NCBI GenBank assembly: GCA_017883135.1 | Contig: JADGOE010000002.1 | Coordinates: 36,580-100,579 of the forward strand | Source of the DNA: Acidimicrobiales bacterium | GTDB lineage: Bacteria > Actinomycetota > Acidimicrobiia > Acidimicrobiales > RAAP-2 | DNA length: 64,000 nucleotides | Reading direction: 5' to 3' | Shown here: positions 38,401-48,229 of the stretch, piece after piece | Numbering within the stretch: position 1 is the stretch's first letter | Layout: each line of letters opens with the position of its first letter | The notes under the pieces: model-generated | Database searches by the model: none | The model's input: only the letters and a program-made list of their open reading frames with translations | Told to the model about the DNA's origin: nothing | Program-made: the position numbers and the translations under genes

Positions 38401-39279
38401 ATGGGAGCACTGAACGGACGGATCGCGATCATCACGGGGGCGGGTCGCGGCATCGGTCGGGAGCATGCCCTGCTGTTCGCCTCCGAGGGTGCCAAATTGG
38501 TGGTCAACGACCTGGGGGGTGCGATCGACGGCTCGGGCGACGACCGCTCGCCCGCCCAACAGGTGGTCGACGAGATCAAGGCCGCCGGTGGCGAGGCGGT
38601 GGCCAACGCCGACGACATCACCGATTGGGAGGGCGGGAAGCGCCTGATCGACACGGCCGTCGAGACCTTCGGGGACCTCCACGTGCTGGTCAACAACGCC
38701 GGCATCCTGCGTGACCGGGTGCTGGTCAACATGTCCGAGGCCGAGTGGGACTCGGTGATCCACGTGCACCTGAAGGGGCACTTCGTCCCGACCAGGCATG
38801 CCGCTGCCTACTGGCGCGAACAGACCAAGGCCGGTGTCGAGGTCAAGGCGTCGGTGATCAACACCTCGTCGACGTCGGGCCTGCTGGGCAACCCCGGGCA
38901 GTCCAACTACGGAGCGGCCAAGGCCGGTATTGCCGCGTTCACCACCATCGCCGCCGACGAGCTGGTGCGTTACGGGGTGCGGGTGAACGCCATCGCCCCG
39001 GCGGCCCGCACCCGGATGACCGAGCAGACCCCGGGTCTGTCCGACATCGTGCAGGCTCCGACCGACGCCTCGGTGTTCGACACCTGGGACCCCGCCAACA
39101 TCTCGCCGCTGGTGGCCTACCTGGCCACCGAGGGCTGCCCTTCGACCGGCAAGGTCTACTTCGTCCAAGGCGGCCAGGTCCGACTGTTCCAGCCCTGGAC
39201 GATGACCGACTCCTTGGACAAGGACGATCGCTGGACGGTGGCGGAGCTGCAGGCGGAGATGCACCGGCTCGGAGGCTGA
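38401..39279 (+). CDS. SDR-family oxidoreductase (17-beta-HSD4-like)
   Basis: A 292-residue SDR of the multifunctional-enzyme type. ITGAGRGIGREHALLFA is the cofactor loop, followed by VVNDLGGAIDGSG (long loop typical of 17-beta-HSD4/FabG-like hydroxyacyl-CoA dehydrogenases) and NNAGILRDRVLVNMSEAEWD. The active site has INTSSTSGLLGNPGQSNYGAAKAG with Tyr and Lys. It probably reduces or oxidises a 3-hydroxyacyl-CoA or steroid side-chain intermediate. The next gene follows after three bases, so it is co-transcribed with the MFS exporter; an SCP2 lipid carrier lies just beyond. Confidence 0.9.
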   Translation: MGALNGRIAIITGAGRGIGREHALLFASEGAKLVVNDLGGAIDGSGDDRSPAQQVVDEIKAAGGEAVANADDITDWEGGKRLIDTAVETFGDLHVLVNNAGILRDRVLVNMSEAEWDSVIHVHLKGHFVPTRHAAAYWREQTKAGVEVKASVINTSSTSGLLGNPGQSNYGAAKAGIAAFTTIAADELVRYGVRVNAIAPAARTRMTEQTPGLSDIVQAPTDASVFDTWDPANISPLVAYLATEGCPSTGKVYFVQGGQVRLFQPWTMTDSLDKDDRWTVAELQAEMHRLGG

Positions 39280-39282
39280 GCG

Positions 39283-40998
39283 GTGTCCCGGGTCGAGGGA
39301 CCCGGTCGACCAGCGGATGACCGGAAGTTCGATGCCGGTGAGGTGATCGACGCCGAGGCCATGCTCAGCGGCACCGGTGCGGGGGCCGAGGGCGGCATCG
39401 TCGTCCCGTGGCCGCTCTTGTTCCGGCATAGGATCCACCGGCGGGTGGCCCGCTCCGAGCGCTACCAGTGGTGGGTGCTGTGGACGGTGTTGGCCGGACT
39501 GCTGTCGGTCAACATCACCTTCACCGTCTTTGTGGTGGCACTGCCCCAGGTGGCCCAACAGCTGCACACGTCGGTGTCCACCCTCACCTGGACGTCCACC
39601 GGGCCCCTGCTTGCGTTCGGTGTGGCCGCCCCCATCCTCGGCAAGCTCGGCGACCTGCGGGGCTACCGGCGGCTGTACCTGTGGGGGTTGTCGGGCGCCG
39701 CACTGAGCGTGGTCCTCACCGCTTCCGCGCCGACGGCCGGCGTGCTGATCGGGGCCCGCCTGTTCGACGGGGTGCAGGGAGCGGCCACCGGAGCGGCCTC
39801 GATGGCCCTGGTGCTCCAGGCCTTCTCCCACGAGGACCGGGTCAAGGCCATGGGCTGGTGGGCACTGGTCGGGGCCGGCGGACCCGTCCTCGGAGTGACC
39901 ATCGGCGCCCCGATCATCCAGTACTTCGGTTGGCGGGTCCTGTTCTGGGGGGAGCTCCCCCTGATGGCCATGGCCGCGGTGCTGGCCGTCGTGGTGCTGC
40001 CCGCTCACGACCGTCCGGAGGCCTCGACCACCGACGTCGCGCCGGCCGAGGAGGTCGATACGGGCCAGGTGAGGCCGGTGGGCAGCGTGGGCCCGGTGGG
40101 CAGCGTGGCCGGCACGGCCGCAGCAGGACAGGTCCCCGAACAGCACTCCGGGCCGGCCGCGCCGGTGAGCCCGTGGCGCCAGCTCGACTGGGTGGGGTCG
40201 GCCACTCTGTCCACGTCGGTCACCCTCGGGCTGCTGGCCCTCAACGTGGCGCCTTCGTGGGGGTTCGCCGCGCCACCGACCCTGGCCGTCTTCGCTCTGA
40301 GCCTGGTGGCCGGCGTGGTGTTCGTCCTCCACGAGCGCCGCGCCCCCCGGCCCCTCATCCCCCTCCGCTACTTCCGCATGCGCAACTTCGTCTTCCCCCT
40401 GGGAGCGCGGGCGTTCACCAACTTCTCCTACATGGGGGGCTTTTTCCTGTTTCCCATCTTGATGGAGCGGGTCTACGGCTACAGCGAGACCCGCGCGGGC
40501 CTGGTGTCGACGGCCCGGCCGCTGATGTTCTCCATCGTGGCGCCCATCGCCGGGTATGCCGCGGTCAAGGTGGGGGAGCGCTTCTCCATCGTCGCCGGCG
40601 CCCTCACCCTGACCGCCTCGATGCTGGTGTTCACCCAGCTCGGGGCGCAGCCTTCGCTGGCGGTCATTCTGGTGGCCCTTGCCCTGTCCGGCGTGGGCAA
40701 CGGCATCTCCACACCGTCGACGGCATCCTCCGCGTCGAACGAGGTGGCTCCCGACGAGCTAGGGGTGATGAGTGCCGCCCAGCAGCTGATCACCCAGATC
40801 GGCATCGTGGCCGGCATCCAGGTGATGGTGACCGTCCAGGCGTCGGGTCACGGCGGGGTGGGCTCCCTCGCCTCGTTCCACCGCGCCTACGCGGTGGGGG
40901 CCGTGGTGGCAGTGCTGGCCGCGATCTGTGGGTTCTTCGTGCGCAACACCCCCCGCACCGGGAGGGACCAGGTGATCCCGGAGGTACCGGTCGGCTGA
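39283..40998 (+). CDS. MFS transporter, DHA2/EmrB-like
   Basis: A 571-residue drug:H+ antiporter-type exporter with 12-14 helices, GTG start. The N-terminal cytoplasmic 65 residues are unusually long. Helix 1 has WTVLAGLLSVNITFTVFVVALP, and LGKLGDLRGYRRLYLWG is motif A; GARLFDGVQGAATGAAS and AVGGGP-like WWALVGAGGPVLGV match motif C. A cytoplasmic loop contains a short GPVGSV-type repeat. The SDR gene ends three bases upstream. It is convergent with the SCP2 gene, with only four bases between stops. Confidence 0.9.
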   Translation: MSRVEGPGRPADDRKFDAGEVIDAEAMLSGTGAGAEGGIVVPWPLLFRHRIHRRVARSERYQWWVLWTVLAGLLSVNITFTVFVVALPQVAQQLHTSVSTLTWTSTGPLLAFGVAAPILGKLGDLRGYRRLYLWGLSGAALSVVLTASAPTAGVLIGARLFDGVQGAATGAASMALVLQAFSHEDRVKAMGWWALVGAGGPVLGVTIGAPIIQYFGWRVLFWGELPLMAMAAVLAVVVLPAHDRPEASTTDVAPAEEVDTGQVRPVGSVGPVGSVAGTAAAGQVPEQHSGPAAPVSPWRQLDWVGSATLSTSVTLGLLALNVAPSWGFAAPPTLAVFALSLVAGVVFVLHERRAPRPLIPLRYFRMRNFVFPLGARAFTNFSYMGGFFLFPILMERVYGYSETRAGLVSTARPLMFSIVAPIAGYAAVKVGERFSIVAGALTLTASMLVFTQLGAQPSLAVILVALALSGVGNGISTPSTASSASNEVAPDELGVMSAAQQLITQIGIVAGIQVMVTVQASGHGGVGSLASFHRAYAVGAVVAVLAAICGFFVRNTPRTGRDQVIPEVPVG

Positions 40999-41002
40999 CC
41001 CG

Positions 41003-41410
41003 CTACTCGGTCATCGCCTGGATGCGTGCGCCGATCTCCGCCGCGGTGGGGTCGGGGGTGATCGACTGCAGGGCCATCAGCTTGGCGATGTCCCCCTCCA
41101 CCTTGATCTTGCCCTGCATGAAGGCCTGGATGCCGGCTTGGGGATTGCCTTCGACGAGAATGGCCTTGGCGATGTCGTAGGCCAGGGTGACCTTGAGGTC
41201 CGCCGGGTCGATGTGGCCGGTGTCGACCACCAGCTCGCCGCCGCTGGTGTCGGCGTGGGCGTGCACGGCTCCCTCGCCGAAGGGGACCTCGATGATGACC
41301 AGGTTCATCCTGATCGAGTGGTCGATGCTGGCACCTTGGCCGTTGAACTCCGCACGGATGGACTGCGCCTCGGCCAGCCATTCGTCGCTCAGAAACAGAT
41401 AGGTGGCCAT
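41003..41410 (-). CDS. SCP2 sterol-binding domain protein
   Basis: A 135-residue sterol carrier protein 2-like domain standing alone. The sequence MATYLFLSDEWLAEAQSIRAE is the familiar opening of actinobacterial homologues, and DLKVTLAYDIAKAILVEGNPQAGIQAFMQGKIKVEGD is the SCP2 lipid-pocket core. These proteins bind fatty acyl or sterol ligands in the cytoplasm. AAGGAG lies about ten bases before the ATG. Position next to the SDR and exporter suggests lipid or steroid metabolism. Confidence 0.9.
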   Translation of the reverse strand: MATYLFLSDEWLAEAQSIRAEFNGQGASIDHSIRMNLVIIEVPFGEGAVHAHADTSGGELVVDTGHIDPADLKVTLAYDIAKAILVEGNPQAGIQAFMQGKIKVEGDIAKLMALQSITPDPTAAEIGARIQAMTE

Positions 41411-41582
41411 CGGTGTCCTGCTCCTTGCCCCTCAGTGGGATCGTCCGACGGTCAACTGTAGCCGCCAGGCCCCTGGCACCTCCGTATGGAACCTCGGTCG
41501 GCGGTGACGCTGACGGGCTCCTGTTCTTTGACCTGTCGAAGCTCGGCGGGCTGGCAGAGAACGCAAGTGACGGACGAGAATC

Positions 41583-41603
41583 TGTACAACTTTCCGGTAC
41601 ACT
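41583..41603 (+). promoter_or_regulatory. phd/relE promoter and operator
   Basis: TGTACA (41583-41588) and GGTACA (41597-41602) form an inverted pair (TGTAC-N9-GTACA); TGTACA is the core bound by YefM/Phd antitoxins. TACACT (41598-41603) is a -10 box six bases before the antitoxin ATG, so binding would block it. Leaderless. Confidence 0.6.
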
Positions 41604-41609
41604 GCACCC

Positions 41610-41903
41610 ATGGCAGATGTCGTGGTTCCGACGAGCGAGGTCAGAGCCGCCCTGGGGAAGATTACGAGGGGCTTTGACGCCGGCGATACCGAGCCGGTGT
41701 TCTTCGGTTCGCATCGGCGCCCCCAGGCCGTGTTGGTGCCCATCGCCACTTGGGAAAAGCTGGTAGCACGCGCCGAGGACGAGCTGGATCTCGATCTCGC
41801 CCGGCGGCGCATTGCCGACCGGCGCCCGTGGCTCAGTGAGGATGAACTCGGCGCGGCCCTTGACCGGATAGCCGAAGGAGACTCCGCGCAGAAGCCGGCA
41901 TGA
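41610..41903 (+). CDS. Phd/YefM-type antitoxin
   Basis: A 97-residue antitoxin. MADVVVPTSEVRAALGKITR is the N-terminal DNA-binding Phd/YefM fold, then TEPVFFGSHRRPQAVLVPIATWEKL (dimer strand-helix), and an acidic, amphipathic toxin-binding tail (SEDELGAALDRIAEGD). The stop overlaps the toxin start as ATGA. Likely autoregulates via the TGTACA-type operator just upstream. Confidence 0.85.
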   Translation: MADVVVPTSEVRAALGKITRGFDAGDTEPVFFGSHRRPQAVLVPIATWEKLVARAEDELDLDLARRRIADRRPWLSEDELGAALDRIAEGDSAQKPA

Positions 41904-42276
41904 GCGGCCCGACCAGGCCGGCTCGCCATCGGCTGCTCGCCCACCCATCCATCGCTGACGACTTGGCTGCCCTCGCAGCGTTTGGACCGGAGGTCGTCGC
42001 GGTACTTCGCGTGGTACTCGACGACCTCGCTCATGGTCGGGTGACCGGCAAGGCTCTCGGCGTCCGCAACGTGAGCGGTGACCTGACCGGCCTCGCAGCG
42101 TGAAGTTCGATCTGCCCGGTAGCGCAACTCGGCGCTTCCGACTGGTCTACGGGGACATTGATGCCAACACGCGCGGCTTGCTGGCCATTGGCGCCCGAGA
42201 CGAGCACGCCATCTATCGGACGGCTGTTGAGCGAGTGGAGGCCGGGTCAGAAGAGGGTGAGATCGAGGATGCCTGA
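41900..42276 (+). pseudogene. RelE/ParE-like toxin, frameshifted
   Basis: First reading frame: 67 codons to a stop at 42103, covering HRLLAHPSIADDLAALAAFGPEV, the start of a RelE/YafQ-type RNase. From 42100 the next frame reads VKFDLPGSATRRFRLVYGDID and ends LLAIGARDEHAIYRTAVERV, stop 42276. Members of the family continue SGDLTGLARVKFDLP without a break. Here GGCCTCGCAGCGTGAAG lacks one base between the two. Restoring it gives a normal-length toxin. Either the toxin is inactivated, leaving its antitoxin intact, or this is a sequence error. The second piece is not in the ORF track. Confidence 0.8.
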
Positions 42277-42500
42277 TCCCCGCCTTCTCATCGGCGATCG
42301 GCCGGAACCTATCCGGTCTTGACCGGCGACAGCCATCGGCGGGCACTCGGTCCGACGGTGCAGCTGGACGATTGCAGTGACCCGGACCTGATCCCACAGG
42401 GACATCCATGAAGATGACCCGACCAGGGTGGCTCTGGTCGACCAACCACTTCCGAGCGCGAGGGGTCGCCCGGCCGTTGGGCACGCCCCGGCACGACCGG

Positions 42501-42506
42501 TAGCAT
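42501..42506 (+). promoter_or_regulatory. -10 box of the hydrolase-gatCAB operon
   Basis: TAGCAT, eight bases before the GTG start at 42515, without a ribosome-binding sequence. Would produce a leaderless or near-leaderless message for the operon. Confidence 0.45.
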
Positions 42507-42514
42507 CCGGTTCC

Positions 42515-43288
42515 GTGACTGCTCCGATCATCCCAGGCTGCGAGCCGTGGTCGTCCGTCGGCGGACCCCACGGCGTACTCGTGCTCCACGGCTTTACCGG
42601 CAACCCCCAGTCGATGCGGCCCTTGGCCGAAGCGGTGGCGGCGGCCGGGTTCACCGTGGAGATGCCGCTGCTCCCCGGCCACGGCACCTCCGTCGAGGAT
42701 CTGGTTCCCACCCGGTGGGAGGACTGGTCCGGTGCGGCAGAGGCCGCGTACCGGGCCCTGGTCGGCCGGTGCGACAAGGTGGTGGTGACCGGCCTGTCGA
42801 TGGGAGGGACCCTGACCTGCTGGCTGGCCGAGCACCATCCCGAGATCGCCGGCATCGCCGTGGTCAACCCGCTGATCGATCCGCCGACCGCCGAGTTCCG
42901 CGACGGCGTACGCGGCCTGCTGGATGCGGGGACCGAGGTGATCGACGGCATCGGCTCGGACATCGCGATGGAGGGTGCGAGCGAAGCCGCCTACCAGGGC
43001 ACGCCGCTGGCCGCCGTCCTCTCCTTGTTCGAGGGCGTCGACGAGGTCTTCGCCAAGCTGGGTGACATCAAGTGCCCCACCCTGGTGCTGTCCAGCCGCG
43101 AGGACCATGTGGTGGCCATCGAGTCCGGTGACGTCCTCGAGCGGTCGGTCGGGGGCCCGAGCGAGCGGGTCTTCCTCGAGCGCAGCTACCACGTGGCCAC
43201 CCTCGACTGGGATGCCCCGCTGATCGAGGAGCGGGTGGTGGGCTTCGCCGGCGAGGTCCTGGGCGGCCCCGGCCACGCGGCCTCGTGA
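42515..43288 (+). CDS. alpha/beta hydrolase (carboxylesterase/monoglyceride lipase-like)
   Basis: A 257-residue serine hydrolase. GVLVLHGFTGNPQSM forms the oxyanion region, VVTGLSMGGTLTCWLA carries the nucleophile Ser in GLSMG, the acid is likely Asp in SSREDHVV, and the His lies in RSYHVATLDWD. The arrangement fits Est30-type carboxylesterases. GTG at 42515, six to eight bases after a TAGCAT box. Its stop overlaps the gatC ATG by one base. Cytoplasmic; substrate unknown, and the link to gatCAB is positional only. Confidence 0.9.
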   Translation: MTAPIIPGCEPWSSVGGPHGVLVLHGFTGNPQSMRPLAEAVAAAGFTVEMPLLPGHGTSVEDLVPTRWEDWSGAAEAAYRALVGRCDKVVVTGLSMGGTLTCWLAEHHPEIAGIAVVNPLIDPPTAEFRDGVRGLLDAGTEVIDGIGSDIAMEGASEAAYQGTPLAAVLSLFEGVDEVFAKLGDIKCPTLVLSSREDHVVAIESGDVLERSVGGPSERVFLERSYHVATLDWDAPLIEERVVGFAGEVLGGPGHAAS

Positions 43289-43596
43289 TGGCGGAGCCGG
43301 GGCGCCTCACCCGCGAGGACGTGGCCCATGTGGCCGCGCTGGCCCGCCTCCATCTGAGTGACGCGGAGCTCGATCTCTTCACCGGGCAGTTGGCCGAGGT
43401 GCTCGATCACGCCTCGGATGTGGCCTCACTCGATCTGGCCGGTGTGGCCCCCACCGCCCACGCCATGGCGGTGACCAACGTGCTGCGGCCCGACGAGGTG
43501 CGCCCGGGCCTGGACCGCGACGAGGTGCTGGGCCAGGCACCCTCGGTGGAGGACCACCGGTTCCGGGTGCCGCGCATCCCCGGCGAGGCGCCGTGA
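43288..43596 (+). CDS. gatC: Asp-tRNA(Asn)/Glu-tRNA(Gln) amidotransferase subunit C
   Basis: A 102-residue GatC, the belt subunit that stabilises GatA-Gat[23 protein letters not shown] is the family opening and [21 protein letters not shown] the conserved middle; the C-terminal RVPRI is standard. Overlaps the hydrolase gene by one base and gatA by four. A GTG at 43285 is an alternative start. Confidence 0.94.
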   Translation: MAEPGRLTREDVAHVAALARLHLSDAELDLFTGQLAEVLDHASDVASLDLAGVAPTAHAMAVTNVLRPDEVRPGLDRDEVLGQAPSVEDHRFRVPRIPGEAP

Positions 43597-45059
43597 CCCC
43601 GCGCCGGCCTGCAGCCGAACAGGCCGCCATGGTCAGCTCGGGGGAGTGGTCGGCCGTCGACATCCTCGAGCAGCACCTCGCTGCCATCGAGGCAGGCGAC
43701 GGCGCGGTCCACGCGTTCAACCTGGTGACCGCCGACCTGGCCCGCGAGCAGGCGGTCGAGGTCGACCGGAAGGTGGCAGCCGGCGAGGATCCGGGCCTGT
43801 TGGCCGGGGTGCCGGTGGCCCTCAAGGACAACCTGTGCACCCGGGGCGTGCCCACCACCTGCTCGTCGCGCATCCTCGAGGGATGGCGGCCCCCCTATGA
43901 CGCCACCGTGGTGACCCGACTGCGGGAGGCGGGCGCGGTGATGGTGGGCAAGACCAACATGGACGAGTTCGCCATGGGCTCTTCGACGGAGACCTCGGCG
44001 TTCGGTCCGACCCGGAACCCGCACGACACCAGCCGGGTGCCCGGCGGCTCCTCGGGAGGCTCTGCCGCCGCAGTGGCGGCCGGGTTCGCACCCCTGGCCC
44101 TCGGCTCGGACACCGGTGGTTCCATCCGCCAACCGGCGGCCCTGTGCGGGGTGGTCGGCATGAAGCCCACCTACGGCACGGTCTCCCGCTACGGGCTGGT
44201 GGCGTTCGCCAGCTCGCTCGACCAGATCGGCCCGTTGGCCACTTCGGTTGCCGATGCCGCCCTGCTGTTCGACGTCATCGGCGGCAACGACCTCCTCGAC
44301 TCCACCTCGCTCCACCGTCCTACGCCGCGGGCCCTGGCAGTCCTCGACGACGGCGTCGACGGCCTGACCGTCGGCGTGCTGTCCGAGTTCCTCGACGGGG
44401 CCGCCCCCGACGTGGTGGCCCGGGTCCACCAGGCGGCCGAGGCCCTGGCCGGCGCAGGCGCCCGGGTCGAGGAGGTGTCGGTCCCAGAGGTGGCCTTCGG
44501 GCTGTCCGCCTACTACCTGATCGCCCCGGGGGAGGCATCGTCCAACCTGGCCCGCTACGACGGGGTCCGCTACGGGCTTCGGGTCGACGCCGAGGACGTC
44601 GCCGCGATGAACACCGCCACCCGGTCGGCCGGGTTCGGGGCGGAAGTCAAGCGCCGGATCATGCTCGGCACCTACGTGCTCTCGGCCGGGTACATGGACG
44701 CCTATTACAACCAGGCACTGCGGGTGCGCACCCGGATCATCGAAGGGTTCACCCGCGCCTATCACCACTGCGACGTGCTGCTCGGCCCCACCGCCCCGAC
44801 CACCGCGTTCGCCCTGGGGGCGAAGGTGGACGACCCCCTCACCATGTACCTGTCCGACGTCTGCACCATCCCGTCCAACCTGGCCGGCCATCCAGCCATC
44901 AGCGTCCCGTTCGGAACGGGCGACGACGGCCTGCCGGTCGGCGTCCAGCTGCTCGGGCCGGCTCTCTCCGAGGGCACCGTCTTGAAGGTGGCGGCCGTGG
45001 TGGAGGCGGCAGCGCCGCCGCTCGCCGCGCCGGTACTTGTCGAGGGGACACCGACGTGA
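43593..45059 (+). CDS. gatA: Asp-tRNA(Asn)/Glu-tRNA(Gln) amidotransferase subunit A
   Basis: Amidase subunit that releases ammonia from glutamine for transamidation of misacylated tRNA; 488 residues. The Ser-cisSer-Lys centre is visible: Lys in [16 protein letters not shown], then [15 protein letters not shown] and [20 protein letters not shown] with the two catalytic serines. [21 protein letters not shown] and [17 protein letters not shown] are GatA hallmarks. GTG start overlapping gatC; stop overlapping gatB as GTGA. Confidence 0.96.
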   Translation: MTPRRPAAEQAAMVSSGEWSAVDILEQHLAAIEAGDGAVHAFNLVTADLAREQAVEVDRKVAAGEDPGLLAGVPVALKDNLCTRGVPTTCSSRILEGWRPPYDATVVTRLREAGAVMVGKTNMDEFAMGSSTETSAFGPTRNPHDTSRVPGGSSGGSAAAVAAGFAPLALGSDTGGSIRQPAALCGVVGMKPTYGTVSRYGLVAFASSLDQIGPLATSVADAALLFDVIGGNDLLDSTSLHRPTPRALAVLDDGVDGLTVGVLSEFLDGAAPDVVARVHQAAEALAGAGARVEEVSVPEVAFGLSAYYLIAPGEASSNLARYDGVRYGLRVDAEDVAAMNTATRSAGFGAEVKRRIMLGTYVLSAGYMDAYYNQALRVRTRIIEGFTRAYHHCDVLLGPTAPTTAFALGAKVDDPLTMYLSDVCTIPSNLAGHPAISVPFGTGDDGLPVGVQLLGPALSEGTVLKVAAVVEAAAPPLAAPVLVEGTPT

Positions 45060-46507
45060 AGCCCGGATGGGAGATGGTGATCGGGCTCGAGGTGCACTGC
45101 GAGCTGAAGACGGCCACCAAGCTGTTCTGCGGATGTCCCAACATGTTCGGGGACGAGGCCAACACCAACGTGTGCCCGGTGTGCCTGGGCCTTCCGGGCT
45201 CGCTCCCGGTGCTCAACCAGAAGGCGGTCGAGCTGGCGATGGCCATCGGCACCGCCCTCAACTGCGAGATCCTGCCCTCGACCTTCCACCGGAAGAACTA
45301 CTTCTACCCCGACCAGGCCAAGGACTACCAGATCAGCCAGTACGACGAGCCGATCAACGTGAACGGACACCTCGACCTCCCCGACGGGTCGCGGGTGGGC
45401 ATCGAACGGGCCCACATGGAAGAGGACACCGGAAAGACGAGCCATGCCGGCTCCTCCGGTCGGATCCACGGGTCCGACTACTCGTTGGTCGACTACAACC
45501 GGTCCGGGGTGCCGCTGGTCGAGATCGTGAGCGCCCCCGACATGCGCTCGTCAGCCCAGGCCCGCGCGTATGCCGGCGAACTGCGAGCGGTGCTGGTCGC
45601 CTCCGGCGCGTCCGACGGCAAGATGGAGGAAGGGTCGATGCGGGTCGACGCCAACGTGTCGGTCCGCCGCTCGGTCGACGATCCCTTCGGCACCCGGTGC
45701 GAGATCAAGAACCTCAACTCGGTGCGCTCGCTGGGACGGGCCATCGAGTACGAGGCGGACCGCCAGATCGCCCTCATCGAGGCCGGCGAGGTCGTGGTGC
45801 AGCAGACCCGACACTGGGACGAGGATGCGGGCCGCACCGTGACCCTGCGCTCGAAGGAGGACGCCTACGACTACCGGTACTTCCTCGAGCCGGACCTGGT
45901 CCCCCTGGTGCCGGACGCCGAATGGATCGATGCGGTGGCCGACACCCTGGGGATGATGCCGGCGGTGCGCCGGGCCCGCCTGGTCAGGCTGCTCGAGGAG
46001 TCCGGCGGCGCGTCCGAGTCCCAGCTGGACCAGGTGGCGACCGTGGTCGACCTCAGACTGGACGACCTGGTGGTGTCCGCTGTGGCCGGAGGGGTGTCGT
46101 CGGGGCTGGCCCTGGCCCGCACGGCCAACGAGGCGGCCAACGATGCCGACGCGGCCCGCCGCCTCGACCCCGCCGCCTACCTGGCCCTGTTGACCATGGA
46201 GGCCGCCGGCACCGTGAGCGCCACCCAGGCCAAGGCGGTGCTGGCCGACCTGCTGGTGCGGGGAGGGGGCGATCCGGCAGCGATGGCCAAGGCCAAGGGC
46301 TTCGAGGCCATGTCCGAGGACTCGCTGGCGTCGACCGTGGCCGAGGTGGTGGTCGCCCATCCCGACGAGTGGGGCCGGTACTGCGAAGGCGGGGAGAAGG
46401 GTGACAAGCTGGCCGGCTTCTTCACCGGCCTGGTCATGAAGGCCACCCGCGGTCAGGCCAACGGCAAGGCCGTGGCAACCGAGCTGCAGCGCCTACGCGG
46501 CGGCTGA
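45056..46507 (+). CDS. gatB: Asp-tRNA(Asn)/Glu-tRNA(Gln) amidotransferase subunit B
   Basis: The kinase/tRNA-binding subunit that activates the Glu or Asp side chain with ATP; 483 residues from the GTG at 45056. [22 protein letters not shown] starts the cradle domain, with a zinc site of CGCP and [29 protein letters not shown] and [13 protein letters not shown] follow. The helical and YqeY tail domains end the protein. The track start at 44144 reads into gatA. Its last 15 bp overlap the convergent GH43 gene. Confidence 0.96.
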   Translation: MKPGWEMVIGLEVHCELKTATKLFCGCPNMFGDEANTNVCPVCLGLPGSLPVLNQKAVELAMAIGTALNCEILPSTFHRKNYFYPDQAKDYQISQYDEPINVNGHLDLPDGSRVGIERAHMEEDTGKTSHAGSSGRIHGSDYSLVDYNRSGVPLVEIVSAPDMRSSAQARAYAGELRAVLVASGASDGKMEEGSMRVDANVSVRRSVDDPFGTRCEIKNLNSVRSLGRAIEYEADRQIALIEAGEVVVQQTRHWDEDAGRTVTLRSKEDAYDYRYFLEPDLVPLVPDAEWIDAVADTLGMMPAVRRARLVRLLEESGGASESQLDQVATVVDLRLDDLVVSAVAGGVSSGLALARTANEAANDADAARRLDPAAYLALLTMEAAGTVSATQAKAVLADLLVRGGGDPAAMAKAKGFEAMSEDSLASTVAEVVVAHPDEWGRYCEGGEKGDKLAGFFTGLVMKATRGQANGKAVATELQRLRGG

Positions 46508-47695
46508 CCAGAGGGGGAGGCCCCCCAGGAGGTCGAGGGCCTGGGGGGGCCCGCCGGCGGCGAGGTAGGGCCCAGAGGGCAGCCAGCCGAGGCGGGTGAT
46601 GTAGACGGGCCGGGGCGGGACGTCGACCTTGGGTGCGAGCGAGCGCCGGGGGCTGTAGAGCATCCACACGCCGCTCGAGTCCACGAAGATCGACGCCTCG
46701 CCGGGACCGTCCCCCTGGGCGTTGGTGCCGAGGAGGGGCAGGGCGGAGGTGTCGGCGCAGGGGCCCTGGGGCTCGGCACACCGGGCCGCCCCGACGCCGT
46801 AGGCCGGCTGATTGAACCAATTGCCCGAGTAGAGGACCCAGTAGGTGCCGCCAGCCCGCACCATGTCGGGGGCTTCGACGATGGTTCCCTGCCAGGGCTC
46901 GTCGGGGTGCATGAGAACGGCCGGCCGGCCGGTGAGGCTGAGCCCGTCGGCGGCCAGGGGCTGGGACCACAGCTCGGTGGGGGTGGCGGCCCCTGCGATG
47001 TTCTGGTCCGACTTCCACAGCATCCAGTTGGTGCCGTCGGCATCGGTGAACACCCGGGGGTCGATATCGCCGCCCAGGTCGAGCTGGCAGATGAACGGGT
47101 CCGCTGCCGGGGTGAAGGGGCCGGTGGGGGAGGGTCCCACCGCGCTGCCGATGCACTGGGCCGACGGGCTGGTGCCCTTGACCATGGCGGTGAAGTACAG
47201 CACGTAGCCCGACCCGAAGCGGTGGATGTCCGGGGCCCACGTGAATCCCGGAACCGCCCAGTCGGGGAGGTGCGGCAGGGCGTCGGTCACCGGGGCCCAG
47301 GTGGTGAAGTCGGTGCTGGAGGCCACCGGGACGTTGAGCGCGGGAGGGCCCCCCAGGCCGCTGGTGTACATGAAGTAGCGGCCTTCGGTGGCGTAGAGCA
47401 GCGGGTCCGACTGGTTCTGGCCCGAGTCGACAAGCAAGCCCGGTGAGGCGGGCCCGGGGTTCGAGGGAGGATGGAGGGCGGCCGCCGCAAGTACCGACGG
47501 GGCGGGCGTGGTCGGGCGGCCGGCGGCGCTGGCCCGGGCGGGGAGCGAGCCGGCCCCCGACGAAGCTGCCACTGCGCCCACCGCCACCGCGATCGCAACC
47601 GCAACCGCAACGGCGATCGCGAGGACCGCCAGCCGATGGTTCGGTCGTCCGAACTCCCTTCCCTCGGCACGGTGCCGGTTGAAGCTGCTGCTCAT
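46493..47695 (-). CDS. secreted glycoside hydrolase family 43-like protein
   Basis: A 400-residue exported glycosidase. The N-terminus has basic residues followed by a long AVAVAIAVAVGAV-type signal helix, then a Pro/Ala/Ser linker. The catalytic five-blade propeller has QSDPLLYATEGRYFMYTSG (general-base Asp), WAPDIHRFGSGYVLYF, DIDPRVFTDADGTNWMLWK (pKa-modulating Asp) and TIVEAPDMVRAGGTYWVLYSG (acid Glu). These fit arabinan/xylan-acting GH43 enzymes. Convergent with gatB with a 15-bp overlap, so the last residues (LPLWSAAA) may be extra. No sugar regulon is visible nearby. Confidence 0.85.
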   Translation of the reverse strand: MSSSFNRHRAEGREFGRPNHRLAVLAIAVAVAVAIAVAVGAVAASSGAGSLPARASAAGRPTTPAPSVLAAAALHPPSNPGPASPGLLVDSGQNQSDPLLYATEGRYFMYTSGLGGPPALNVPVASSTDFTTWAPVTDALPHLPDWAVPGFTWAPDIHRFGSGYVLYFTAMVKGTSPSAQCIGSAVGPSPTGPFTPAADPFICQLDLGGDIDPRVFTDADGTNWMLWKSDQNIAGAATPTELWSQPLAADGLSLTGRPAVLMHPDEPWQGTIVEAPDMVRAGGTYWVLYSGNWFNQPAYGVGAARCAEPQGPCADTSALPLLGTNAQGDGPGEASIFVDSSGVWMLYSPRRSLAPKVDVPPRPVYITRLGWLPSGPYLAAGGPPQALDLLGGLPLWSAAA

Positions 47696-48229
47696 GCGGG
47701 CGAGTGCCCCCTTGGCGTGTTGTCGAGGAGCACCGGCCCGCCTCGCTGCTCGTGGCGAACAGCAACGCTACCGCCCTTCGGCGCCACCGGTGAGGACTTG
47801 CTGGGGAAGACCGGTGGACATCCGCGGGGGAACTGGGGACGGATGGAGAAATGTTGAGGAAAAGGTAGGGATTTCGCGGCGCGCTCTTGACCCCGGTCAG
47901 GCGGTCGATCACAGTGTCAATTGTTCGGTAGCTGAAGCTCCATCGAGTTCGGAGACGAGGTCCGGAGGAAGGGTCGCAAGGCCACTCCTGAGGTCCGAGT
48001 CGAAGGCGCGGTGGGACCGTAGGCGACCGGCATGGTGGTCCGGCGACGGGCCGGAGCACCCTCTCGGGGGAGCATCGGTTCGGTGCCTGCCGCAGGGTCG
48101 TCCGACACGACTCGGCGCGGGTGAGGCTGTGTCCGTCGAGTGCGTGGCCCCGAGGAGCTCGGGCGGCTTCGGTCGTTCGGTTACTCGGGGCTGCGTCGCG
48201 TCCGGGCCGAAGTCGGTCGTGGCGACGGC
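47696..48229. other. 534-bp intergenic stretch without a supported gene
   Basis: Between the GH43 start and the end of the CDF gene. A 63-codon minus-strand ORF (47917-48108) lacks a ribosome site, recognisable motif or family. The most AT-rich part, around 47850-47945, may hold the GH43 promoter region, but no clear boxes were found. No repeat or RNA structure stood out. Confidence 0.5.

Noticed and set aside
37327-40332. 1001-codon minus-strand ORF, and similar long ORFs at 6051-8975, 9045-11081 and 23086-25287
   Set aside because: They lie antisense to well-supported genes (D12 methylase, SDR, MFS, ileS, FGGY kinase, acyltransferase), are rich in Arg/Gly/His/Asp low-complexity sequence and have no family motifs. 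Long open antisense frames are expected at this GC content.
47917-48108. 63-codon minus-strand ORF
   Set aside because: No start signal, composition unlike a folded protein, no context.
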